This document shows, one piece after another, positions 47,034 to 58,618 of a DNA stretch of 64,000 bases. Position 1 is the stretch's first letter, and each line of letters begins with the position of its first letter. The notes beneath the pieces were generated by a model that was not told where the DNA came from, did not search any database, and saw only the letters and a list, made by a program, of their open reading frames with translations. Origin of the DNA: Prostheceraeus crozeri (lineage: Eukaryota > Platyhelminthes > Polycladida > Euryleptidae); assembly GCA_907163375.1 (NCBI GenBank), contig CAJQUW010004739.1:62001-126000 (forward strand), written 5' to 3'. Both the position numbers and the translations under genes were made by a program.

Positions 47034-47354
47034 ATGACAACTGCGGCAGGGCAAGTTTTGCCCTTGGTTTTCGACTGGCCCATAGAAAGTGGGGACCAGG
47101 CTCCGGGGAATATTCTCGCTCGACGGATGAGATATATTTTTGAAGACACTCAAGGCTTATTTCCACCGAGTCGTCGCGACGCGAGAACAGTCGCACAGAA
47201 CGGACGCCCCGATAAGTACAACTCTACCTACGAAGTTGACTTCAATGGACAGTATTGGAATCATCAGGAATTTCGTACACCTCGGCCAGCTTCTGAAATT
47301 ATGAAGAAAAGAAGCAAGCTTGTAAGGCCAGAAAGGAGAGTCAACTCGTCAACA
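47034..47354 (+). CDS. small unidentified protein, exon 1 (107 codons)
   Basis: An ATG-initiated frame encodes MTTAAGQVLPLVFDWP at the start, continues through FEDTQGLFPPSRRD and DFNGQYWNHQEFRTPRPASE, and ends RRVNSST at a consensus donor ACA|GTAAGT. The next good acceptor (ATTTTTCTTACAG, 47777) would add only CAA TTC TAG, giving a 109-residue protein. It is basic and rich in aromatic residues and prolines, has no signal peptide or membrane helix, and has compositionally even codons unlike the surrounding AT-rich DNA. I do not recognise it. The compact, aromatic and basic style recalls small axonemal microtubule-inner proteins, but that is only a resemblance. It is the next gene downstream of CDC25, on the same strand, about 1 kb away. 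Confidence 0.6.
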
Positions 47355-47777
47355 GTAAGTATTGTTCATGCAAGAACTTACATGTGGGTTAATCACGCAC
47401 AACAACTTCCTCCGATATGTTGTTGGTTGAATGACATATTTACAAGCATCCAATGTTCAGAATAAGCATGCAATTACATAGTCCTTTTCAAAGTGTCACT
47501 TCGAAAAATTCAAAAGTAGCCTACTCAATTGACGATTTATTTAATTCCTGAAATTGATTTAGGGAATTGATGCAAATCATATTACAATTCTTTATAGAAT
47601 ATCGCACCACTAGTTTGATTGATTACTAACTGGAATACATTAATCACTGTAGAAATAACATCTTCGATGACAATGGATAAAACTGGGATTCAATGAAGCA
47701 AACTATTGACTGGAATTTTCACTTATTTCCACATGAAATGTCTCTGTGTCGATAATAATATATGATTTTTCTTACAG

Positions 47778-47786
47778 CAATTCTAG
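47778..47786 (+). CDS. small unidentified protein, possible terminal coding exon
   Basis: After a strong acceptor (pyrimidine-rich TTTTTCTTACAG) the frame reads CAA TTC TAG, in phase with the exon ending at 47354. The exon would contribute two residues and the stop, with a 3' UTR after it; an AATAAA lies at 48516-48521. The alternative is reading through the donor at 47355, which gives another 36 codons of AT-rich sequence to a stop at 47463-47465. Confidence 0.4.
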   Translation, partial: QF

Positions 47787-49274
47787 GTGAGACGGTTTGA
47801 CGTTTAAGCAGACAACAAATATAATTGACATTCACAAATGAAGCGACTCCAGATTTTAGTGACTGCTGGGTATATCAATCAATTAATTTCAACTGAAACA
47901 AAAACGTTTTCAAGTTGCACGTTTCTTTTAAAGGAAAAAAATAATCTATGTATTTTTTAACGCTCTGCTTAATGTATAGGCTAATGCTCAATGTTGTTTA
48001 GTTGCTATTTAGCGTGGCAGCTGGTTTAAGAAACAGTCATAGAACTAACACATTGGATATTGGGGCGTTCATGTCTGTGGCCCTATGTAACTCAATGTGT
48101 CCACGGTTGCTTTAATGCATGTCACAAATTCTCTTAGGGAATAGATGTAAACAGGCGCACACTGTTCATGTATACAACACCTGAAGTCTCAGCATCTCTG
48201 TTGATATCATTTAGTTTGAAACTTTTAAAATTGTACATACTTCGAATAATTCTGAGTTTTGAGTGAAAAAAAACTTTGCTCAAAAATAACCAAAACGATA
48301 TGGTTTGATTTTATCATCAACTCAATTTAGGGATAAACCTAAGGTCATCAAAGTATGGCTATACATTTCGGGCATGACATTCACAATGGTGCCATCAATG
48401 TTGTAATCGATTTACATGTAGCTTTTCCTAAAAATTCAATTTTAAGTTTCAAAGTAAAAAGCGGATAGATAAAAGATGAAGTTTATTTTGCTAAAACCCT
48501 AATGAGATTTAGTGCAATAAATTTCATAAAGAAGAGGTTTTCATCGGTTTTGATATTGAGGTTGCCAACTGGCTAGGATGGACCGCAACGTTAAAAGTAG
48601 ATATGTTTCATAAATAAAATATCAATGAAAGGTGCAGATAACTACACTCAGCAGGAAGTTAGAGATCATTCGCAATAATGAGAAGCTTAAATATATTTCT
48701 GATTGTTGATAAACACACATGTACATGTAGGTTGATAAGTTTAAAGAAGCAATGGATCATGGAAGCGGAGGATATAGGCCATGCAAAAATTGCAAGCATA
48801 TTGTTGAAATAAGTGATGACGATATTTCATTTTGATTTATACCAGTTTGCTGAAAAGTGAATTACACACATAAAGTTGATCTGAACATAATATTTGAATA
48901 AACGAGTCTTTGGCACTGGCAATCAAGTCTGGATGTTTTGTCAAGGGATTCGACTCTCAAATACATATGCAAGTGAAAGGAAAGAAGAGAAACCACACGT
49001 GGATCAGAAGAAATTGAAGACAGGGAGAGCCAGGAATGGATAATAAGCTAACGAGTGAAGCGAGCAAGAATATCAGAGTGGGAAAGACATACTTAAAAAA
49101 CTTTTTTCCAAAATAAAAAGCTGTAGACATGTTTGTTTTACTCCTCTTGTATACGATAGCTACAAAAAATATAGGGTTATCAATTCTATCAATGAAGTTT
49201 TTATGATTTATTGACGATAGTAATGCAGAGCGGCCGAAAGATCTGGTGAAATAAAGCACATTGAATAACATTTG
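47787..49274. other. no recognisable feature beyond a possible 3' UTR
   Basis: AT-rich. The minus-strand open frame at 48957-49334 is low-complexity and overlaps the start of a dispersed repeat, so I do not accept it as a gene. Confidence 0.4.
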
Positions 49275-50150
49275 CTTCGCGTATTTCCTGACGTGCCCCA
49301 CTGAGGGGGATGGGCGAATTTCGCCGTCTCCCATCCTGATCTCTCAAACTACTGCATCAATTTTCCAAACCACACATCAATCGAATAGGCATTGAAAGGG
49401 GATTCAGAAAAGCATTATTAGTTTTATTTCTTAGGTCATCCGTGGGCTGAGGTGAAGGTCAAAGGTCAAAAAGCGCCAATTTTTAGCAAATTTCCATTAT
49501 ATCACTTTTTGAAATGGAAAATGACAACAAAAACTAATAAACCATACACTAATTGAAAGATCTGATTACGGTGGTTAACAAGACGATGGTTATTAATTGC
49601 TCTGAGATTACATCACTGTATTAGATGAGGTAAAAGGTCAAATAATTTCAACTTTTAATTCAGCTCAAATACAACTAAAATCGCACATTTTTTGTGTTTA
49701 GTTTCTGCAGGTGAAGAAACAACCCAATTCGATGACTTTTATCGAGACACTGGTGTTAAAAGCAACATGATTCTAAAAATTTCAATAATTGCTGATCAGA
49801 TGCAGAACTAAAAAGCACAAAAATAATAAAAAATCATTTAAAATTTGAAAGATGCATACATAATAAGCAGATAATTCCAAATTCAAAGATTTGGCATTTG
49901 TGAAGATCTCTATGTTAATATGAAGAATCCTTTATGTAATGTCAAATTACTTCATCAAGAATGGATGCCGCAATATTAGAAGTGAATATATACCTAAATC
50001 AACTAAAATATTCCAAACATTCAAATTTTATAATAGCTCTCACGTCAAAAGTTTTGCAAATTTATTATCCTTCTGTCAAAAGATGTATAGTGCGTTGATA
50101 GTAAGCTACAATAAAGAACTCCTCAGCACTCTTCAATCTATTTATTGAGG
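49275..50150 (+). repeat. long dispersed repeat, copy 2
   Basis: Diverged direct copy of 2780-3700, including CTGATCTCTCAAACTA, AAACCATACACTAATTGAAA and GCATACATAATAAGCAGATA. The left edge again has C and G runs. Similarity fades after about 50090. Confidence 0.75.
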
Positions 50151-50460
50151 GAATAATGATGAAATTTTAGATGAATATGAAAAAGAAATCAAATGCAGGA
50201 GAGTAGCAATAAATTATTTGCAATTGGCCGATGACTTAGCTGATAGCTTGGATGCAGCGCTAAAAATTACAAAAAAATTGATAAAAGTTTATGTAAGGCT
50301 ACACCAGAAACATCGGAACATCTGAATTAAAACTACATCGGAACAGCATCAATTGAAAAGAATTGACGCCATTTGCAGAGAGAAACGGGTCCCAATAAAG
50401 CCAAAACCCATCTTCTTAGTGCCATCGTTAAAGCCACAACAATACATACAGCAAATCAAC
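50149..50460 (+). pseudogene. broken reading frame, family unknown
   Basis: One frame stays protein-like for about 105 codons: EILDEYEKEIKCRRVAI, LADDLADSLDAALKIT, then a single TGA, then QLKRIDAICREKRVPIKPKP to a TAG. Codon usage and helical charge pattern look like real protein, while the flanks do not. It directly follows the dispersed repeat, so it could be the coding part of that element, although copy 1 has nothing equivalent after it. No family recognised. Confidence 0.3.
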
Positions 50461-52220
50461 AAAGTGTTTTAGAAGACTGCTGGGACTACCATGTGCATGT
50501 AGGAGAGCATATAAACACACCAATGGTCTCTCAGGAGTCTACTTAACTCAGTGAAGATCAGAAAAATTGAAACTACGTCACCAGAAACACGTCACCAGAA
50601 AGAAGAACGACGTATGGGAATTAATTGTGCATAGATGAAGGAAGAAAGCAACGAGGAAGACTTTTTAAAATGTTGATCGGCAACATAGTAATGGTCCGGG
50701 AAGTCACCAAGTGTGTGTGCGTGAGATGATCAGAGGACAGGAACCGAATACAATCATGAATAAGTGAGTGGGATTCGACTCTGAAAGTCAAGTAGCTTAA
50801 AATATTTGAATGATGATGAAAATTCTATATACTCTTCAGGAGCAATGTCCGCATCATGCACTTGTCATCGGTGCGGAAAACAACTTCATTAAGGTCAGCA
50901 TTGATCTCTTCAAAAGCTCCACTATTGATCTGAATAATCTGAGCCAATAAACTGCATTGAAGACGCGCCGCCATCAATAAAAAATAGACTCATATGGATT
51001 GATACGACAATATCTGTGATATCTGTTGATAGCAATGACAGTGAGAAACAAACTTTTTATATTGAAAACGAAACGTCTATTTGACATTTAGAAATGATAA
51101 AACACTCCTAAATATAGTTAGGATAGATTGGATCAGCCGAAACTTTCGTTATTTTTGTAAGCATCCGGTATTATCCACATCCGACATTTTATTATACCTG
51201 GATAGTACGTATGCTCGTAACATTGCAATTTCCAGCATGCAGAAACTCGTGAAATGAATAAACGAATGTCTATGTCTTCATTGCCTACAAGAAATATAAA
51301 TTCTTATAGTCGAATACACTCTTCATTTTAGGATAGTAGATATCAAAATGAGGCGATACAAGGACTAACAGAAACTTCGACAAAGCACTCAGTGTGCATC
51401 TGCAAGCAAAGGCGAAGAGGAAAAGATTTCTGAAAAATTCGGCTACAAGCAAAAATTTCGGTGCTTCTATTCTTTGCCCCCCCCCACATTTCTGTTGTTG
51501 ACACCCGGAAGTGTTGCATCGTCAAACGATCTTCTCTTGCTCCTACAGGCATTCTCACTAACGTGGCATAGCGTTGAGTGTGTAAAACTCCTCTTATCTG
51601 ACTTGTAGAACATTTACAGCCTCAGAATTAGACAACTGCACGTCATTTGTCTGTAGACAACAATTACACGAAGTCAGTGATCACAGCTGTACCTTGTATT
51701 CTAACTGAGTATCCAAGGGACCAAAAAATTTCGTTCATAACATCAATTTTGAGATACATTATTAGATTTAAGATCTTCAATTACAAATATGAAACTATGG
51801 TAGGCGTAAACATGGAAGAATGTCACATTTAGACAGGTAGACCGCAGATTATCGCAGACATTGATCATTCTATTTTCATTAATATTCCCAAGGACATCGA
51901 GTATGTTGACGATATTTAGTCGATAAATTGTTGCTGCTAACATATCCCGAAGATGGTAGTAGAAATACAGCTCGGTAATTAATTGAAGCAAGTCAGTTGC
52001 TGACGTCCCAACGCGATTTTTCATTGGACTGCAGCTGTAGCAAACCACATGAAATCTCTGTGGAAATCCTGTGGGTATTCGGTCACACAGCATGAAAGAA
52101 ATTTTTATTCAGTTTTAATGCAGTCTTTGTGCTTAGAATCTGACGTCATGTATTGCTATATGTAGACAGTGCTCTAAATGTCATTTTGGTGAGACAAAGA
52201 GGCACCTAATCATGAGAGTG
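50461..52220. other. no recognisable feature
   Basis: Traces of ordered codons continue to about 50700 but are too broken to call. The rest is AT-rich with no element ends found. A run of nine Cs lies at 51478-51486. Confidence 0.35.
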
Positions 52221-52255
52221 AAATTTCTACGGGCACTTGACGCTTTATTTGATTC

Positions 52256-52290
52256 GTGCGAGCTTTCGGCTATCCGCCTTAATCATGCAC
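52256..52290 (-). ncRNA. hammerhead-ribozyme-like motif, left arm of the Penelope-like element
   Basis: On the minus strand GTGC (stem I, 5' side) is followed by ATGATTAA (canonical core CUGAUGA), a three-pair stem II GGC/GCC closing GGATA, then GAAA, a self-complementary AGCU-type stem III, a UC cleavage position, and GCAC closing stem I. Penelope-like elements are known to carry hammerhead motifs with minimal stem III that act as dimers. Two core bases differ from consensus, so activity is doubtful. Confidence 0.5.
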
Positions 52291-53727
52291 ATAAAGTGAT
52301 GGCAAGTAAAGAAGATCGCAAACAGAATTTACACTAAAATCAATAAATCATTAAAGACAGATACTGAAAGTCAAAGGTCAAAAGGGCAAAGCAAGCATAC
52401 TATTAAAAAGAAAAATAGTAGGGTAAAGAAATAATAAAAAATATTACAGAATGTTAAGCTGCACACCTTTACAATTGTTCATCAGTTTGGAAGAGTCTAT
52501 GCTGTTTATATATAAAGATTCAAGTATGGACATCTTTTGATGGTTTTTTATGCCGGAATGAATGATTTTCCACTTGACTGTCGGCTGAGTACCTGGATGC
52601 TTTGTAATAATATGCTCCCGAACAGCAGAATCAGAGGAATTTAAAAACAAATGCTCGTTAAGACGAGACTTGATGAGACGTTTAGTTTGTCCAATGTAAA
52701 TTTCACCACATAAATTACAATTAATTTGATATATGACGCATTTTGAGAAGCACATATTGCGTTTATCAGACATGGGGCAGAATTTGCAATTAGCATCACA
52801 CTGCAACTTCTCTTTAGGTGGATGAAAAATTCGCTTCAATGATTGTCCACCGTAAAACTATGGGTTCACCAAGTCTTCGATTCCTAATCTTTTCAAGAAC
52901 GAAGTGTAGTGTCTTTTAGTGACTTCATCAACGTATGGACACTTGATGTAGGCTCTAATAGTATCTGGAGGCTTGTTGAGGGGATCAGACTTTCTTCGAT
53001 TGTATAGTCTGAAAGATGAGTCAACAAAGCGTTTAGGATATCCGTTTCTTGAGAATTTTTCCTTTATCAAATTAAAAGTGTACACTTTGTTCCCTTGTGT
53101 GGTAGATCTGTAGTCAGCTCGTCTAATCTCACCCAGAACAATGCCCCTTTTGCTTGATATAGGACAGTTTGAGTTCCAGTGTAAAATAGCTCCACTATGA
53201 ATCGGCTTGCTGAACAGTCTGGATTGGAAACAACAACCATCGAAATATATGTCGCAATCAAGAAATGGAAGAAAACCATCAGTATTAGGCAATTCCAAAG
53301 TAAATGGATTCAAATTATTGATAAATGAAAGTATTTCTTGGCTGGAAATATCTGCTGCCCAAACACAAAATACATCATCAATGTAACGCCGCCATAGTAT
53401 CTCTGCACCAAACTTTTCGCGTATGTCAAATTCAAGATAATCCATGTAAATAATAGCAAGTTGAGGTGCGACAGCATTCCCCATTGCTACCATACTTGAT
53501 CTTTATGTATAAACAGCATAGACTCTTCCAAACTGATGAACAATTGTAAAGGTGTGCAGCTTAACATTCTGTAATATTTTTTGTTATTTCTTTACCCTAC
53601 TATTTTTCTTTTTAATAGTATGCTTGCTTTGCCCTTTTGACCTTTGACTTTCAGTATCTGTCTTTAATGATTTATTGATTTTAGTGTAAATTCTGTTTGC
53701 GATCTTCTTTACTTGCCATCACTTTAT

Positions 53728-53762
53728 GTGCATGATTAAGGCGGATAGCCGAAAGCTCGCAC
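53728..53762 (+). ncRNA. hammerhead-ribozyme-like motif, right arm of the Penelope-like element
   Basis: Inverted copy of the motif at 52256-52290, with the same stem I (GTGC/GCAC), core, stem II GGC-GGATA-GCC, GAAA and UC site, here on the plus strand. The two arms have not diverged in this motif. Confidence 0.5.
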
Positions 53763-53814
53763 GAATCAAATAAAGCGTCAAGTGCCCGTAGAAATTTGCC
53801 GCTTTTTGGTTATA

Positions 53815-55452
53815 CAGATTGTTTCATAAAAAATGGATCACCCTTAAACATCGCCTTAACTTCAACTTTGTCTAACTCCGCCAAACTTGAACGAATTTCA
53901 CTGAAATTTGGAAGATATGTCAGTTGTGCTTACTAATATCATTGTTGGAAATTTCAAGCATGAATGTTGAGTTGTTTTCTTGTTATAGATAAAAAAGTAG
54001 TAGATAATTTGATATTCATTTAGCAATGTTACACAAAATCATACCTCACTCTTATAAAATTACATTTGTTTCCTTTGTTATGTAATATGTTGTTCTACAA
54101 GCCAAAAGCTATCAAGCAAAACAAAAATAAAGAAAATCGGTCAATCAGAGCCAGTATAGCACCATTATTCATCAACAATAATGTAACTGCTACATGTGAT
54201 TAACTGGACTTCATGTTCCATAGCTTCCTGACTTCGTTGCGGTGGTGTTGGCAGCACTCCTGATTGCTTTCAGCTAGAAATCTATCTCTTACCGGTTGAA
54301 AACAATACAAAGCACAAATGAACAATAACGAGATCGCATTCACAAAAGGCAAAGTGTCAGCCTTGCTAGAACTAGGGTTGTTTTCTTTGCGAGCTACAAG
54401 CAAGCGACTAAATGTCACTTACACAAATGTGCATCGATGGCATAATGATGATTTTCGACTCTGTCGTAAAGAGGGCTCTGGCCGTCCACGCAAAACATCC
54501 AAACGTAGAGACTGCCTAATTTTGAGATTTGTTAAAGTTGATCCAAGTCTCTCGTTAACTGAGATGGCTGCACTAGTCTCGTCTATTTCTAAGTCCACTA
54601 TTCGTAGAAGACTTATTGAGTCGAATTTCAAGAGCTGTACGAGGCCCTCTCAGATCGAATTATCAGATCAGCATACAAAAAGACGTCTCAGATGGGCAAT
54701 GAGTCATTGTCACTGGCGAAATCAATGGGATCGGATTGTCTGGTCTGATGAAGCATCAGTCCGTCTGAAGGATAGTGATGGTCGATTGAGATTATAGATA
54801 AAATCTGATCAGGAAATTCCGAGACATTTACATCGTCCCCGGGTACAAGGTGGTGCGACTCTACTGATTTGGGCTGGCATTTGGACTAATGGCCGCTCTG
54901 AACTTCACATACAGCAAGGAACCATGAATTCTGAACGCTATGTGAATGTTTTACGAATGAACATTGGCCAAACTTGGTGATCCATCGACTTGGTTATTTA
55001 TGGATGATAATGCTACGTGTCACAAGAGTAGTAGAGTCAACTTATGCAAGTCTCAATTAGGGCTTAGGACATTATCTTGGCCAGCTCGTTCTCCTGATCT
55101 GAATCCCATAGAAAATGTATGGAGTATTCTAAAACGTAACGTTCGTCATTCACTGCTACCTACAGATGGCGTATCACAACTTACGTCACTGTTAAAAAGA
55201 GAGTGGAGAAAGTTAGATCAGTCAAAAATCAACGATATCATCGAATCAATGCCTAGACGAATTGGTAATGTCATTGACAATAAGGGTAGGGCCACAAAAT
55301 ATTAGCTTCTTAAGAACCGTTACTGTATCATAGCTTATCAGATTATATAAGAACATTTAAATATATTAGGGACATGAAAAATGCTTTCTGTATCATACTT
55401 ATGTTTTATTTAGTCAAATTTTAGGATGATCCACTTTTTATGAAACGGACTG
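53815..55452 (+). mobile_element. Tc1-like transposon (DD34E), 1638 bp, with TA target duplication
   Basis: Ends CAGATTGTTTCATAAAAAAT (53815) and, inverted from 55452, CAGTCCGTTTCATAAAAAGT, continuing as GGATCA on both sides; TA flanks both ends. The plus-strand transposase frame lies centrally. The terminal repeat matches the Tc1 remnant at 33339. It inserted just outside the right arm of the Penelope-like element. Confidence 0.9.
54318..55305 (+). pseudogene. Tc1-like transposase with one stop and one frameshift
   Basis: The frame starts MNNNEIAFTKGKVSALLELG with a paired helix-turn-helix DNA-binding region (residues about 1-110, including the GRPRK hook). The first catalytic Asp is in IVWSDEASVRL. 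An in-frame TAG follows at 54795, after which the same frame continues with LLIWAGIWTNG and MNSERYVNVLRMNI. A frameshift at about 54955-54965 moves the rest to the frame from 54964: WLFMDDNATCHKSSR holds the second Asp and SPDLNPIENVWSILK the Glu, with 34 residues between, as in DD34E Tc1 enzymes. All three catalytic residues are present, so this copy died recently. Confidence 0.9.
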
Positions 55453-55454
55453 TA

Positions 55455-56229
55455 TTTATCACTTGAATCCGGGCACGTGGAGAACCATCTCATTATCAAC
55501 ATGAGAGTCAAACTTCTTTGAAGTGAGCTGTCATCCACATGAAGCTTCAAAGTGATTCTTAAAAGTGTTCACATCCTTATTGTAGAGACAATCTGCATTC
55601 AATCAGATGCAGGCATAGAAAATGATCGCAATAAAACCTCTAGAATGGAAGTAAAGGTTCATGCAATACACAACAGTGGCACAAAAATCGCACACATTTT
55701 CACTTAGATACACTTGTCAACGACTGTATCATTGGGTTAAAATCAGTCACACGTGCAATTCTAAGCTTTTCATTGGTGATCCATGCCCCAACTTAGTTCC
55801 GCACCACCCGATCTGCCGCGACTTTGAGTCAATTTCCATTCTAGTCAACTTCAGATAAACAATCTTTCTCTAGAAATACAAGCGTCTGCTGACCAATGGG
55901 CATCTCTACATTTTCTAATTTTACCTTTTTGTAAATACTTTTAGTGATTCGCCTAGTGATCATGAATGCCGTGCTTCAACTGTTGTCTCCTCTACTGCCC
56001 TGATAATGAGTTTTGATAAACTCAAAATTAATCGACAATCCTGTTCGGTCTCTCTCCAAGAAGTTTAGGCTGATGCTGTTATTAAGAATATTAAACATGT
56101 TCGCATAATAATCGATCCATCTGCTATGGTATTTCTTTGTAGGCATTAGGCCTTATGATATTATATCTACGCATCGCAGGCAGAAGTACTTATTAATATG
56201 TACGGTTAATGTCTGATTTGCATTTAGGC
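55455..56229. other. no recognisable feature
   Basis: AT-rich with short frames only. Confidence 0.4.
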
Positions 56230-56795
56230 TGTGACATACAGCCTAAGCACACAACTAATATGGAGACATACAGCCATAGCACAATAATAAAAAATCAGAA
56301 TACAACAAATATATAGAGGCATATAAATCAGAATACAAAAATATAATAAATACAATAAATATAGGCCTATAATTTTTTTATTTTTAATCTTTTAATCTTT
56401 TTATTTTTGCATGTTTATCTATTTACTATTGTTTGTTACGATATTAGCTTGATCATTTTAATTTAGTTCTATTTCAGTTTGGTTTTAGCGTTATGCGTTT
56501 ACAGTTTCTGCTTAGCGCTTCTATTTACGTTGTTTTCGCTGTTTGGTTTCCCGCTTTTTATTATTTTAGTTGTCACTTGATGCATTATTTTTTCTCCTTT
56601 TCTATTTGCATTTATTACTATTTTTAAAGAGAGTTTTCAGAATTATTTCATCTTGTTTTTCGTTTATTTATGCCTATTAGTTAATTTGCCTCTATAAATT
56701 TTTTGTATTCTGATTTTATTATTGTATTATTTTTCCTTTTTTCCTTTTGTGCTATGGCTGCATGTCTCCATTTCCTAGTGCTGCATGTACATGTT
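56230..56795. mobile_element. foldback or MITE with about 90-bp inverted arms
   Basis: The left arm (56236-56322: GGAGACATACAGCCATAGCA, then AATCAGAATACAA and ATAGAGGCA) is matched in inverse by the right arm (56688-56788: GCCTCTATAAA, TTGTATTCTGATTTTATT, TGCTATGGCTGCATGTCTCC). The roughly 360-bp centre is T-rich without a frame. Target duplication not identified. Confidence 0.7.
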
Positions 56796-58507
56796 AATTT
56801 ACATTTGTTCCGCTTGATTGAGGCCATGACATGTATTCAATTGTAGCTGATGCATGCCGTTTGGACCGATTTCATTGTGTCACTTGCCCTGAAAGATGAC
56901 TGACGTTCTGTCTGTCGAAAATTTGGCATGCCAAAAAACAGCATCGAAGAAGCAGCTGTTTTACGATAAATCGTCGATGTAAAAAACCAATTAATTTTCA
57001 AGATAACGATATGAAGTTCTCCTGTTACCACAATACAAGGCTGAGGCATTTTAACGTTTGCTTCATGTGTTCCAAAGAAATTCCACATGTGGGAATTGCT
57101 ATTAGATAAAAATCCATTCCCACACCAGAATAAGGGAATGCCTATTTCCACGCAACACTGAGTATAGCTGCATTGAAAAAAGTATATGCTTTCATATCAA
57201 GCCACTAAATTCAATCAAATAGCTCATATGCTTGATCGATGAGTTGAGCTCAGGAATTCTTCGACATTAATTCTGGTTTTCCGATTATTCGAACGAAGTG
57301 AAGCTTCGGTTTCGATTTTCTCAGATGTAGCAGTTTTGATTTGTGTTTCCGCAAGTCACTGACAATTATTTTGCTCACGCTCAAGTGTTTGTGCAAAATT
57401 AATTGACTTTGACTAGCCTAGCGAACACTATAAGTCTGACTGTAAGACTTGATGATAAGTTCTCAAAAGTTTTAAGTTACAAGTAATAAACAACTCAATG
57501 AGAAATCACGGATATATGTTTTATCATTAATTTCCACTCCTTGCCGCTTGTAGCAAACAGTTATTATTCTCAAATCAGCAGAAATTTGAGTAGGCGGAAC
57601 ATGCTTTAGACATAACCAGTCTAATTCTCTACTTCTTCATTCGTTTATTGAAGCGTTATTTCTTTTGATTAGAAATCTCCCCTTGACACACTCAGTCTCT
57701 CTTGATTCCTTTTATATTTTTCTCTACAATTTAAAGTGATATTGGGATCATGATTGAGAGCATGATTTTTATCAATTCCCTGAGTTAATGGATTATGCAC
57801 TAACTCATTTGGAAATGAGGAGCCTTTCCGTCATTGTCAATATGTCAAAATCTAAGTTTCAATCGACGTCTGGAAAGAGCAGATTGATTTTATTATGATA
57901 AAATGCAATAAACTGCTTCGAAATTAATTCGATCATGCGTACTATTACCTATTGCGTCAATTCCTTCAATTCATCATGAAGTTTTCGATGTGAGTTTTTA
58001 CCAAATGAAAAGAGCAGATATGGTCTAATTACTACTTACAAACAGTGATCGAAAGTTGTTATTCTGAAAATCAAGATTCAAAAAGATCCCCATCATTGTC
58101 CAAGCAAGGTGTCAAGTTACGAAATAATCATAGGGGTGTCTTCGATTTCTGTAGTAATGCGATTACGAATGCTTCACGAATTGAATGAAAGATTCATTTT
58201 TCGTCGTGTACTTTTTAGTGGAAGTATGACTATATGTATAGCCAAAAATCGCAAGCAATCAAATTGGGTGAACAACAGGTGGGTAGAGGTCACCTATTGA
58301 TCTGGTCCTTTCCTTTAAATAAGTACTCAATATTTATGGGCATTCTGAGAGCAATTTGAAGGAGTACTGTCTTGCTAGCATAATATTTTGTAAAATGTAT
58401 GCAAAATATTTTGTACGATGTATCGTTCATCGTTTCCCTAGCGATAGCACGACTAAGATATAAAGGGGATGCACACCCTAGGCACAGCCAGGATTGTAGT
58501 TTACAAC
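56796..58507. other. no recognisable feature
   Basis: AT-rich; the open frame at 56837-57151 (minus) has no motif I recognise. Confidence 0.4.
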
Positions 58508-58541
58508 TATATATATTACTATATATACTATATATATATAT
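58508..58541. repeat. TA-rich microsatellite, outside the foldback
   Basis: Interrupted TA dinucleotide run directly left of the foldback arm that starts at 58542. Confidence 0.8.
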
Positions 58542-58571
58542 CTTTTCATGCTTCTTTTAAACTACTTTCAC

Positions 58572-58618
<47 letters not shown>

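Larger units (their letters stand above)
52221..53797 (-). mobile_element. Penelope-like element, broken, with about 310-bp inverted flanking arms
   Basis: The minus strand carries a reverse transcriptase part (about 53493-52858; palm motif RRYIDDVFCVW, preceded by GNAVAPQLAIIYMD) followed by a GIY-YIG endonuclease part (about 52839-52444; CPMSDKRN zinc-binding region, then CNLCGEIYIGQTKRLIKSRL). Reverse transcriptase plus C-terminal GIY-YIG is the defining architecture of Penelope-like elements. The N-terminal part is missing and the frame is broken. Arms 52221-52535 and 53495-53797 are inverted copies containing the 3' end of the coding region and the 3' UTR, an arrangement reported for this class. 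Both arms hold a hammerhead-like motif. Confidence 0.88.

Noticed and set aside
48957-49334. 125-codon minus-strand open frame
   Set aside because: Phe/Leu-rich low-complexity translation of AT-rich DNA, and its start overlaps the edge of a dispersed repeat.
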